From NCBI GenBank assembly GCA_030537635.1, contig JAUNVM010000001.1, positions 106,109 to 167,246 on the forward strand: 61,138 nt of DNA, read 5' to 3'. The notes below the pieces were generated by a model. The model was given only the letters and a program-made list of their open reading frames with translations, was not told the origin of the DNA and did no database searches. This document shows, one piece after another, positions 23,866 to 31,552 of this stretch; position 1 is the stretch's first letter, and every line of letters starts with the position of its first letter. Source of the stretch: Flaviflexus sp. (GTDB lineage: Bacteria > Actinomycetota > Actinomycetes > Actinomycetales > Actinomycetaceae). Made by a program: the position numbers and the translations under genes.

Positions 23866-23945
23866 ACACCGGGGAGAACCAGCGCCGCCCGGAACCGCGA
23901 GCGGCCGCCAGTGCCGCGGCCGAGACAGGAAGAACGGGGAGGCGT

Positions 23946-23985
23946 GAGAAGGGGGAGGGGCCTACGCACCCTCCCCCCCCTTCTC
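23946..23985 (+). terminator. Bidirectional terminator hairpin
   Basis: GAGAAGGGGGAGGG (from 23946) pairs with CCCTCCCCCCCTTCTC (ending 23985), apart from extra bases in the C run. It lies in the 226-base convergent gap between the hydrolase and the DivIVA-like gene; otherwise that gap shows only the second hairpin below. Confidence 0.7.
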
Positions 23986-24046
23986 GATTCGTCTCGGTTC
24001 GTTGCGGCGGATGCTGTGGCCGGGATTCAGAAAGCTGTGGCCGATG

Positions 24047-24070
24047 GGGGCCTTTCTTCGTGGAGGCCCC
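24047..24070 (-). terminator. Hairpin downstream of the DivIVA-like gene
   Basis: GGGGCCT (24047-24053) pairs with AGGCCCC (24064-24070), 21 bases after the end of the minus-strand gene. Confidence 0.5.
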
Positions 24071-24091
24071 TGTGCACCCTGTCCGCGCGGC

Positions 24092-25189
24092 CTATTCTTC
24101 GGGGGCGAGATCTGTGAGCGTGCCCTGCTGTTCGGAGGCGAGCAGGGCACGCATGTCCTCCAGGTAGGAGGAGATGGCCTCGCGCTGGGCGGAGAGCTGC
24201 TCGACTTGAACCCGGGCCGATTCGCGCTCAGCCTCGGATTCGGAGCGGGCCTGGGCGAGAATGGCGCCAGATTGAGAGCGGGCCTGGCTCAGCAGCTGCT
24301 CAGCTTCGGCCGAGGCCTCGGTGAGGCGCTGGGAGGCCTCCGCCTGCGAGGTGGATCGCAGCGTATCGGCTCGCTCAAGGGCCTCGGCGAGGCGGCGCTC
24401 AGCATCCTCCGCCTGGGCCTGAGCATCATTCACCATGGTGGTGAGGGTAGTCCGCTGCCGTTCATTCTCCTCGGCTAGCCGTTCGGCGGCCTCGGTGCGC
24501 TCGCGGGCAATCTCCTGCTCGGCGGCGGTCCGTGCCTCGGCGAGCTCCCGCTCGTGACGGGTGCGGGCCTCGGTGAGTTCACGCTCCTGATGGGCGCGCG
24601 CCTCGGTGAGCTCTTCATTGACCCGCTCGCGCAGTTGTCGGGTCTCGGCCTCGGCGGTCGAGCGCAGATCGGAAGCATAGGCATCCGCCTCGGCGCGCAC
24701 CCGGGCGGCCTCTCGCTCGGCGGAGGAGACAAGTTCCTCGGCGCGGGCCTGAGCGTTGGCGGTTTCGGCCTCGGCGGAGGAGGTTGCGCTGCGCCGCTCA
24801 TCATCCGCCGTGCGGCGGGCGGTGGAAAGGATCTGCGCGGCCTCGGCCTCGGCAGCCTGAACCATCTGCGTGGATTCCTGCTGAGCCCGCGAGGTCATCC
24901 GTTCCGCATCGGAATTTGCCTTGGTGACGATGTCCATGGCCTGCTCCTCAGTCGAGCGCAGGAGGCGTTCCACGCGCGCACCGAGTCCCGAATAGGAGGG
25001 CCGATCATGCTCGGCAAGCTGCTTGCGGGCCTCGGACAGCTCGCCGGAGAGCTTGAGCACCTGAGCATCCAGGTTGGCAACCTGGGCGCGGGTCTCAGTG
25101 AGGGAAGTGGAAAGCGAGTGAATCTTCTCGTCGACCTGAGCGCGGTCATAGCCTCGCATGACCACCGAGAACTGCTGAGCCTCGTCCAT
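24092..25189 (-). CDS. DivIVA-like coiled-coil protein
   Basis: A 365-residue protein that is almost entirely coiled coil after a DivIVA-type N terminus (FSVVMRGYDRAQVDEKIHSL, residues about 7-26; the family form is F....RGY....VD.FL). Residues 60-350 are Ala/Glu/Arg/Gln-rich heptads, with ELTEAR and ELAEAR hendecad-like repeats near residues 190-225. By family knowledge DivIVA proteins bind curved membrane and organise polar growth or septation; the long coil resembles Scy/FilP or SepIVA-like cytoskeletal proteins more than Wag31 itself. AAAGGAA precedes the ATG. It is divergent from the repeat membrane protein operon, with about 160 bases between. Confidence 0.85.
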   Translation of the reverse strand: MDEAQQFSVVMRGYDRAQVDEKIHSLSTSLTETRAQVANLDAQVLKLSGELSEARKQLAEHDRPSYSGLGARVERLLRSTEEQAMDIVTKANSDAERMTSRAQQESTQMVQAAEAEAAQILSTARRTADDERRSATSSAEAETANAQARAEELVSSAEREAARVRAEADAYASDLRSTAEAETRQLRERVNEELTEARAHQERELTEARTRHERELAEARTAAEQEIARERTEAAERLAEENERQRTTLTTMVNDAQAQAEDAERRLAEALERADTLRSTSQAEASQRLTEASAEAEQLLSQARSQSGAILAQARSESEAERESARVQVEQLSAQREAISSYLEDMRALLASEQQGTLTDLAPEE

Positions 25190-25289
25190 GGTGTTCCTTT
25201 CGTCGTTGGCCTTAGCTTATCCGGCCCCACCGCCTCGGAGGGCGCCTGACATGAGTGTGAAACTCGGTACGCTCACGGCCAAAGGCTAC

Positions 25290-25316
25290 GTTATCGAAAT
25301 GTTATCCGCGTATAGT
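25290..25316 (+). promoter_or_regulatory. Promoter with tandem GTTATC boxes upstream of the envelope operon
   Basis: TATAGT (25311-25316) is a near-consensus -10. Where the -35 should be there is a direct repeat GTTATC (25290-25295) and GTTATC (25301-25306), 11 bp apart, one helical turn, the layout of OmpR-family response-regulator sites. The transcript would have about 28 leader bases before ATG 25350, including a GGGGAGG ribosome-binding site. Confidence 0.5.
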
Positions 25317-25349
25317 TGTACAGGTTAAGGACAATGGGGAGGTTATGGC

Positions 25350-27434
25350 ATGAGGAGACTCATTGGCGCCGTTCTACTTATCGTTGGCGCTGCCATCTTC
25401 ATACTCGGCATTGGATCGGCCTCCTGGTGGAAGCCACCCACCGAGATCGAGGCGACAACTCACAGCACATCAACGGCCGGCATCATCGCCACCGAGCCGG
25501 GCGTGCTCGAGCTCGTCGATAACGAGGTGGAGGTGACCGCCAGCGCGCCGGGCACCCGGGTGGACATGGTGGTGGCCCGCACCGAACGGGCCCGCCTGTG
25601 GCTCGGCCAGACCCCCTACGTCTCGGTCACCGGCCTTGAGGACTGGGAGACTCTGAAGACGGAGGACCCGGCAGAGCCGGCCAAACCTGCCGAACCCGAG
25701 GAGTCCGAGGACCCTGAGAACACTGAGGAATCCGACGAGGCGCTTGAGCTCGAGGGCTCGGACCTGTTCATTCCGGAGAACTTCTTTACCGGTGAGGATC
25801 ATGCCGACGTCACCCTCTCGGTTCCCGAGGGCGACTTCAGCCTCATTGCCGTGAGCGCCGATGGCACCACGCCAAGCCTCACGCTCACCTGGCACCGCCA
25901 GGTCGAGACCCCGCTGACCATGCCGCTCATCATCTCCGGCATTATCCTTGCCGCAGCCGGCGCCGCCCTGTTCATGTACGACTCGCAGTCCCGCCGCGCC
26001 TCCACGCGCCGCCAGGACCGGTCCGACATGTGGGTAGCGGATGCGAAGATCCCCACCGACCGGGCCGAAGCCACGGGCCGCGCCTACGGTGCCGCCATCA
26101 TCCCCGCGAGTCCGAGGGCAACTGAGCTGCGCGGCCGCGAGCTCGCCGAGGAGGACCGCATCATCATCACCCCGCCCACCGGCGGCCTGATGGCTGAGGA
26201 TGGCGAGGCGGAAAGCGCTGAGCGTGCCGATGAGCTTGGTGAACAGCCGGATGAGGTCGGCGAGAACGCCGACCGGGCGGAGGCCACGGGCCGCGCCTAC
26301 GGTGCTGCCATTATCCCCGCGAGTCCGAGGGCAACTGAGCTGCGCGGCCGCGAGCTCGCCGAGGAGGACCGCATCATCATTCCCGCCGAGGATGAAGCGG
26401 ATGAGTCGCGAGCAGCCGATGATGTTGAAGCAGCCGATGAGGCTGCGGGCGACAACAACTCCGAGCAGGTCGAGCCCGAGCAGTACGCGACCATCCAGGA
26501 CTCCGGCGAGGAGGCGGCTGCCGTGCCGCAGGCGCCGCTGCTTCCGCTTCAGCCCATGGGGCGGATCGACGGCGAGGCGGCAGAGGCTCCGAACCTCGAC
26601 ACCGCGGAGCGTGACGGTACGGCCGAGGAGGTCGACACCCACGCCGACGAGGCCGCAGCTGCCACCGACGAGGACGAGTTTGCAGGCATTGAGCCCGCCG
26701 ATCACGAGACCGTCAGCAATGAGCCCACCGAGGGCGTGGATCCCGACCAGGATCAGGCCAATATGGGGCAGGCCGAGGACGGCTTCGAGGTCGGCTCCTC
26801 GGAGGAAAGCGAGGCTGCGGTGGAGCGTGGCGAAGCTTCCGGCCGCGCCTACGGCGCCGGCATCATCCCCGCGAGCCCGCGCGCCCACGAGCTGCGTGGC
26901 CGCGAGCTGACCGACGACAATCGCATCATCATTCCCGAGGCCATCCCCGCCGAGGAGCCCGCTGACGTCCAGCGCGATGCTCAGGCTGAGGGACAACCCG
27001 AGGACCCGGAGCAGGCTGAACTGGAGAGCCCGGAAGCGGCTGCGATCGAGCGTGAGGACGCCACCGATTGGGGTGGAGACGAGGCTCAGGGCGAACAGCC
27101 GCAGGCCGAGGCTACCGAAGCTGAGGCCGCCGAGCCCGAGGGTTTCGAGCACTCCGAGGAGGCCGTTGATTCCCGTGCTGAGGACGAGGCGGAGGAGAGC
27201 GATGGCTGGGAGCAGCCTCAAGCGATCTGGCCGGCCGTGGATGGCGAGCAGGACGCCCCGGAGGCACCCCAGACGCCAGAGTCTGGCACAACGCCGGATG
27301 AAGAAGCCCCCGAGCTTCCCGAAGCCGAAGAAGTGCACCTCGACGACACACCTGAGCAGGAAGAAGCCACCCCGGTGCGCCGCCAGTACAACTGGCGTAA
27401 GCTGTGGGGCTTCGGCTCTAAGGAGGAAGAATGA
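25350..27434 (+). CDS. Two-pass membrane protein with three cytoplasmic SPRA-ELRGREL repeats
   Basis: A 694-residue, very acidic protein that I do not recognise. Helix 1 is residues about 4-24. Residues 25-188 form a small extracytoplasmic domain with an acidic Pro/Glu linker, and helix 2 is residues 191-210 (MPLIISGIILAAAGAALFMY) followed by basic RR residues. So the remaining roughly 480 residues should be cytoplasmic, being mostly disordered Glu/Ala/Asp sequence. In this tail, three copies of a motif of about 38 residues (237-274, 308-345, 492-529) share GRAYGA.IIPASPRA.ELRGREL and RIIIP, and the end is basic-aromatic (RRQYNWRKLWGFGSK). Start ATG 25350 has GGGGAGG upstream. The lipoprotein gene overlaps its stop, so both work together. 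The repeats look like docking sites for a partner protein. Confidence 0.8.
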   Translation: MRRLIGAVLLIVGAAIFILGIGSASWWKPPTEIEATTHSTSTAGIIATEPGVLELVDNEVEVTASAPGTRVDMVVARTERARLWLGQTPYVSVTGLEDWETLKTEDPAEPAKPAEPEESEDPENTEESDEALELEGSDLFIPENFFTGEDHADVTLSVPEGDFSLIAVSADGTTPSLTLTWHRQVETPLTMPLIISGIILAAAGAALFMYDSQSRRASTRRQDRSDMWVADAKIPTDRAEATGRAYGAAIIPASPRATELRGRELAEEDRIIITPPTGGLMAEDGEAESAERADELGEQPDEVGENADRAEATGRAYGAAIIPASPRATELRGRELAEEDRIIIPAEDEADESRAADDVEAADEAAGDNNSEQVEPEQYATIQDSGEEAAAVPQAPLLPLQPMGRIDGEAAEAPNLDTAERDGTAEEVDTHADEAAAATDEDEFAGIEPADHETVSNEPTEGVDPDQDQANMGQAEDGFEVGSSEESEAAVERGEASGRAYGAGIIPASPRAHELRGRELTDDNRIIIPEAIPAEEPADVQRDAQAEGQPEDPEQAELESPEAAAIEREDATDWGGDEAQGEQPQAEATEAEAAEPEGFEHSEEAVDSRAEDEAEESDGWEQPQAIWPAVDGEQDAPEAPQTPESGTTPDEEAPELPEAEEVHLDDTPEQEEATPVRRQYNWRKLWGFGSKEEE
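26058..26935 (+). repeat. Three dispersed in-frame repeats of about 113 bp
   Basis: Copies lie at 26058-26170, 26271-26383 and 26823-26935. Copies 1 and 2 are almost identical in DNA, so their duplication is recent. Copy 3 is diverged in DNA but keeps the same protein motif, so the motif is under selection. Confidence 0.85.
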
Positions 27435-28465
27435 CCAAGCGCGCACGCGCGATGACCGGAGCACTCGCCATCGCCCTCGTGGCGGCCGGATGCTCGGGCA
27501 CCAGCGAAGAGCTTCCCACCCCCGTGGTGGAGGAAACTCAGAATCAGACGACCGATGCGGACGGGGTGCCCCAGTCGGAGCGAGCCGATCAGGTTCTGCA
27601 GGCCGTGGGCAAGGCGCTCGATAAGGTCTTCGAGGCCAAGAGCATTGACGGATCCGAGGATCGGATCACCGGCCCGGCGGCTCAGGCGCTCGCGGCCGAG
27701 TTCAGCCTCAATGAGCGTTTTGGCTCCGAGATCACCAAGATCACGACGGAGGGAGCAGCCTCCTCCTGGGCCGCCTCCGAGGAATTCCCCCGCGTTGCCA
27801 TGGCGGTGACGAATGAGGCGGAGGGTGAGAACTCTCCCCAGCTGCTCGTCCTCAGCCAGGAAGATGGCAAGGCCAACTACAAACTGTGGGGCTATGCTTC
27901 CCTCTTCCCGCGGGACACCGAGCTCGAGTTCTCCACGGACACCGAGGCGCTGGCCCCCACCGACGGCGAGGGCCTCGTGGCCTCCCCGGAAGACGTGGTC
28001 GCCCAGTACGGCCTGCGCTACTCCGGAGTCGCCGTGGACGTGCCCTTCGGGATTGACGCCCTCCAGCAGTCCATCTCCGATAAGCGGAAGGCACTCAAGG
28101 CCTCCGTCGGAGAGACCGGCGAGGCCACCATTGTCGGCCGGCGCAAGGCCGACGTTGCTCCGCTAACCATCTCCACCACCGATGGCGGCGCCGTGGCCAT
28201 GGCCCCCTTCGAATACGAGTTGAAGATCAAGCGCACCGACCCGGGTGCAACCATCACCGTGGGCGATCAGCTTGCCATGGCCATCAACGAGTCGAAGGAT
28301 GAGACCAGCTACGAGGTTCAGGATGAGCTTGTTGCCACCTACGATCTCATGGTCGCTTTCTACATTCCACCGACCGACGGGGGAGAGGTCATGGCGATTG
28401 CCGCCTCCACCCCCTACCTGCGTTCGATTACCGATTCTGGCAAGTCCGAGGAGGACGAAGAGTAA
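27431..28465 (+). CDS. Lipoprotein of unknown function
   Basis: A 344-residue secreted lipoprotein. The lipobox is VAAGC with C21 as lipidated cysteine, followed by a short flexible stretch. The mature part (residues about 50-335) has two alpha/beta-looking halves and no other cysteine; the C terminus is acidic. ATG 27431 overlaps the stop of the preceding gene (GGAGGAAG upstream), and its stop overlaps the next (TAATG), so the three genes are translationally coupled. I do not recognise the family. Context suggests it meets the extracytoplasmic domain of the repeat membrane protein at the cell surface. Confidence 0.8.
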   Translation: MTKRARAMTGALAIALVAAGCSGTSEELPTPVVEETQNQTTDADGVPQSERADQVLQAVGKALDKVFEAKSIDGSEDRITGPAAQALAAEFSLNERFGSEITKITTEGAASSWAASEEFPRVAMAVTNEAEGENSPQLLVLSQEDGKANYKLWGYASLFPRDTELEFSTDTEALAPTDGEGLVASPEDVVAQYGLRYSGVAVDVPFGIDALQQSISDKRKALKASVGETGEATIVGRRKADVAPLTISTTDGGAVAMAPFEYELKIKRTDPGATITVGDQLAMAINESKDETSYEVQDELVATYDLMVAFYIPPTDGGEVMAIAASTPYLRSITDSGKSEEDEE

Positions 28466-29394
28466 TGTCTCAGCCACCGATGATGCCCGGCGCGGTTGAC
28501 CTTTCCGCGCTCGCTGCCGCCAAGGAGCAGGCCCGGATCAAGGAACAGAACACGGGTGCCGATGGCATCCAGCGGGTTCCCGGGCCGCTGGTGCGGGCCC
28601 TGACCAAGGATAATCTCAAGGCCTTCCTCGAGACCTCCCTCCAGGTGCCCCTCGTCGTCACCTTCCACTCGGCCCGCTCCGAGGGCTCCCTTGAGCTCAA
28701 GACGACGCTTTCCAATGATGTGTCCGGCCGGGGCGGCGCCCTCGGACTTGGCACCGTCGATATTGACACCGAGCGCGAGCTCGTTGCCACCTTCCAGATC
28801 CAGGCCGTTCCTACCACCCTCGCCATCATCGGTGGCAACCCGGTTCCGCTCTTCCAGGGCACGGCCGGACCCGAGGATGTGGCGAAGGCGCTCGACAACG
28901 TGCTGGCGGCCGCCGCGCAGCTCGGCGTCACCGGCATCCTCAACGGCGATGAGGATGGTGAGCCCGCCCCGCCGCCGCTGCCTCCTCACGTCAAGGAGGC
29001 CCAGGAAGCGATGGACGCCGGGGATCTGGAGACCGCCAAGAACGAGTACACCGCCGCGCTCAAGGAAAACCCGGGTGACGATGCCTCCCGCATCGGACTC
29101 CTCCAGGTTGAGCTCCTCCAGCGCGTCGGCGACGCCGACCCGCAAGAGGCCCTGAGCGCCGCGAAGGATGCCGAGCTCACGGACGTCGATGCTCACCTGG
29201 CGGCCGCCGATGTCGAGGTTGCCTACGGGCGCCCGGATGCTGGGCTGTCCCGCCTGCTAGATGTCATCAAGGCAACCGCGGGCGAGGAACGCGAACGCGT
29301 CCGCCAGCGCATCGTCGAGCTCTTCGACGTCATCGGCCCCAAGGAGCCGCTCGTCAACCAGGCGAGGCGAGAACTCGCCTCCTCGCTCATGTAG
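28465..29394 (+). CDS. ybbN: Thioredoxin-like TPR protein (YbbN/CnoX family)
   Basis: A 309-residue cytosolic protein with a thioredoxin-fold domain (about residues 40-160; DIDTERELVATFQIQAVPTTLAIIGG with the cis-proline in VPTTL) and C-terminal TPR-like helices (from about residue 172). The redox CXXC is absent: the position after the PLVVTFHS strand reads ARSEGS. By family knowledge YbbN/CnoX proteins act as holdase or co-chaperone, and many lack a redox motif. A thioredoxin-TPR gene also lies near nucS and the glg genes in mycobacteria. ATG 28465 overlaps the lipoprotein stop. A perfect terminator follows. Confidence 0.88.
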   Translation: MSQPPMMPGAVDLSALAAAKEQARIKEQNTGADGIQRVPGPLVRALTKDNLKAFLETSLQVPLVVTFHSARSEGSLELKTTLSNDVSGRGGALGLGTVDIDTERELVATFQIQAVPTTLAIIGGNPVPLFQGTAGPEDVAKALDNVLAAAAQLGVTGILNGDEDGEPAPPPLPPHVKEAQEAMDAGDLETAKNEYTAALKENPGDDASRIGLLQVELLQRVGDADPQEALSAAKDAELTDVDAHLAAADVEVAYGRPDAGLSRLLDVIKATAGEERERVRQRIVELFDVIGPKEPLVNQARRELASSLM

Positions 29395-29429
29395 CTTCCC
29401 GTAGCGCGCTTTGATCATGAGCCCCGCAC

Positions 29430-29455
29430 AAGGCCCCGCTGAAATGCGGGGCCTT
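29430..29455 (+). terminator. Terminator of the envelope operon
   Basis: A perfect 10-bp stem AAGGCCCCGC/GCGGGGCCTT with a TGAAAT loop, 35 bases after the TPR gene. Confidence 0.8.
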
Positions 29456-29559
29456 CGCGTCGCGGCCGCGACTGTCTGCGTGGGCTACTGCTGGGACCAA
29501 AGACGTCGTTCTGCGCAGTTTCAGGATTTAATCTTGGACTAACAAAGGGGTTGGTAGTG

Positions 29560-30318
29560 ATGCGCAGGACTGCGTGTGTTTTTGCAAGCATTGCTCTTGT
29601 TTTGTCTGCTTGTTCATCTCCCGATGAATCGGCAGGCCCTGAGCCTGAAGAGACGACGGCCGCCGAGGCTACGGCGGAGACGGAAGAAGCCGAGGAGACG
29701 GAGCAGGCCGACGAGGCGACGCCGAGCGAAGAACCTGAGAGCGCAGCAGAAAGCGCTACCGGGGACGATGGTCAAGGGACCGAGGACAGCGAGGACGGCG
29801 AGGAAAGCCAGGAGGGCAGCGCTGGGTGTGTGCCCCCGGTTCCCGGTGCCTATCCGTGCGCGGGCGGACCGCGGCCGGCCGAGGCACAGCCCCTGCCGGA
29901 ATTCCCCAGTGACGGTACTTATTCGTCGTCCAAGGTGTCGGGTTTGTTCACGCCGTCAGGAAATATTATTTGCAGTGTTGTACTCGAGAGCATCTATACA
30001 GATCTGGCAACTTGCTGGGTGAAAAGCTGGGTCTATGAAGAGGTGGCTCCTAATCCCGTGGACCACGGATTGGGAACTAATACGGAGCTTCGACTCGAGG
30101 CGGATGGTTCCACACACTTCTACCCTGTTTCTGAGATTCCCCGTGCCGCAGCGGAGGCAGAACAGGGCAGGCATGTGACTACCGCTGAATATGGCTCGGT
30201 CTGGTATTTCGGGAATTTCGTATTCGCGTCTTCGGAGAACGGATTGACATTCTGGGATACTCAGGCGGGACATGGGGCGCTCGTTAATCGAGCGGGAGCC
30301 CAGCTTTTCCAACGGTAG
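29560..30318 (+). CDS. Lipoprotein with acidic linker and SPSGNI-type domain
   Basis: A 252-residue lipoprotein. ATG 29560 lies nine bases after AAAGGGG; TTG 29551 and GTG 29557 are less likely. The lipobox is VLSAC (C18). Residues about 20-90 are a Glu/Ala/Ser linker for crossing the cell wall. The C-terminal domain has GLFTPSGNIICSVV, with cysteines in ICSVV and ATCWVKSW that may form a disulfide. The TPSGNI.C pattern recalls the DUF6636 type of secreted actinobacterial domain; that match is tentative. The DNA is visibly richer in A and T than its neighbours (GTTTTTGCAAGCATTGCTC near the start), which suggests recent acquisition or weak codon selection. It stands alone between a terminator and the convergent lacI gene. 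Confidence 0.8.
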   Translation: MRRTACVFASIALVLSACSSPDESAGPEPEETTAAEATAETEEAEETEQADEATPSEEPESAAESATGDDGQGTEDSEDGEESQEGSAGCVPPVPGAYPCAGGPRPAEAQPLPEFPSDGTYSSSKVSGLFTPSGNIICSVVLESIYTDLATCWVKSWVYEEVAPNPVDHGLGTNTELRLEADGSTHFYPVSEIPRAAAEAEQGRHVTTAEYGSVWYFGNFVFASSENGLTFWDTQAGHGALVNRAGAQLFQR

Positions 30319-30442
30319 AAGGCTATCGGCCCCTTAGCCGCGTAGAGCTTTCCGGCGCTACGCTCCGAGGCATGTCAGGCACGCGACTGAGGATGTGCCA
30401 CGAAGCGATAAGTCCGACTCAAAAACCGTCCCGGGCTAGCGC

Positions 30443-31462
30443 CTAGTCTTCGCTGCCGGGCGCCGCCGCAGTGGAGCCTCGAAAGACGAGCTTGCACTGG
30501 AAGAACATGGGTACCTGGGCTGGGCGAGAGCCGGTGATCATGGACATGAGGGTGGTGACGGCCGCAGAGGTGATGTCGTCGATGGGCTGGTGCACGGTGG
30601 TGAGCGGCGGATCTGTGTAGGCGCATAGGCCGGAATCGTCGTACCCGATGACGGAGACGTCCTCGGGTACGCGCAGGCCCTCGCGGCGGACCTGCCGGAT
30701 GGCACCGAGGGCCATGAGGTCCGAGCCGCAGATGATGGCGGTGACGCCGTCATTGAGCAGCTGGCTCGCCGCCGATTGGCCGCCCTCGACCGTGAAAAGA
30801 GTGTGAACGATTCGCTCGGGCTGGCCGGGGCAGTGCTCGGCCATACCTGCCCGATATCCGGCCACCTTGTCGAGGGCGGGGCGGAAGCGTTCGGGTCCGG
30901 TGGCGAGGCCAATCTTGCGGTGCCCGGCGACGGTGAGCTGGCGTACCATCTGCCGCACCGCCTCCTCATCATCGGAGGAGAAGTCGGCCACCGGGATATC
31001 GGGATTGCGCCCGTTGATGGTGACGAAGGGAATGCCAAGATCTAGCAGGGCCCGGTAACGGGCCGAATCGGCCGTCGTATCGGCGTGCAGGCCGGAGACG
31101 AAAATGATGCCGGCAACATGCTGGTCAAGAAGAATTTGGACGTACTGGTCCTCGGTGGTTCCGCCGGCGCTTTGGGCGCACAGGACCGGCGTGTATCCCT
31201 GCGCCGACATTTCCTTCTCGAGGCGCTGGACGATGTGGGGGAAGATGGGATTGGTGAGCTCCGGGACAATGAGGCCGATGAGGCCACCGGGGCGGATCCG
31301 CAGCTTTTCGGGGCGCTCGTAGCCGAGCAGGTCGAGCGCGGTGAGCACCGCCTGGCGGGTGGTGGCCGCGACCGAGGATTTGCCGTTGAGAACCCGAGAA
31401 ACGGTGGCGGTGGAGACCCCGGCATACTCAGCCACATCGGCCAGCCGAATGCGCTCTGCCAT
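30443..31462 (-). CDS. LacI-family transcriptional regulator
   Basis: A 339-residue repressor. The N-terminal HTH and hinge read RLADVAEYAGVSTATVSRVL (residues 6-25), followed by a periplasmic-binding-protein-like sensor domain (GLIVPELTNPIFPHIVQRL to IGYDDSGLCAYTDPPLTTV). AAGGGAAGG lies before the ATG. It is downstream of, and in the same direction as, the maltokinase-GlgB gene but behind a strong hairpin. By analogy with MalR-type regulators it may sense maltose, trehalose or a related sugar and control the glgE-treS-mak-glgB genes; this is inference from location. Confidence 0.9.
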   Translation of the reverse strand: MAERIRLADVAEYAGVSTATVSRVLNGKSSVAATTRQAVLTALDLLGYERPEKLRIRPGGLIGLIVPELTNPIFPHIVQRLEKEMSAQGYTPVLCAQSAGGTTEDQYVQILLDQHVAGIIFVSGLHADTTADSARYRALLDLGIPFVTINGRNPDIPVADFSSDDEEAVRQMVRQLTVAGHRKIGLATGPERFRPALDKVAGYRAGMAEHCPGQPERIVHTLFTVEGGQSAASQLLNDGVTAIICGSDLMALGAIRQVRREGLRVPEDVSVIGYDDSGLCAYTDPPLTTVHQPIDDITSAAVTTLMSMITGSRPAQVPMFFQCKLVFRGSTAAAPGSED

Positions 31463-31488
31463 ATCTCGTCCTTCCCTTGCTCTCCCTT

Positions 31489-31532
31489 ATCCTAGCGCCC
31501 GCCCCGGTTCTTCGATAAGGGCGGGCGCTAGG
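31489..31532 (-). terminator. Terminator of mak-glgB overlapping the lacI -10 box
   Basis: CCTAGCGCCCGCCC (31491-31504) and GGGCGGGCGCTAGG (31519-31532) form a perfect 14-bp inverted repeat with a 14-base loop. On the minus strand the distal arm merges into TAGGAT (31494-31489), a good -10 for lacI. Confidence 0.7.
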
Positions 31533-31552
31533 GAGGGTGGTTGTGCCGGTGC

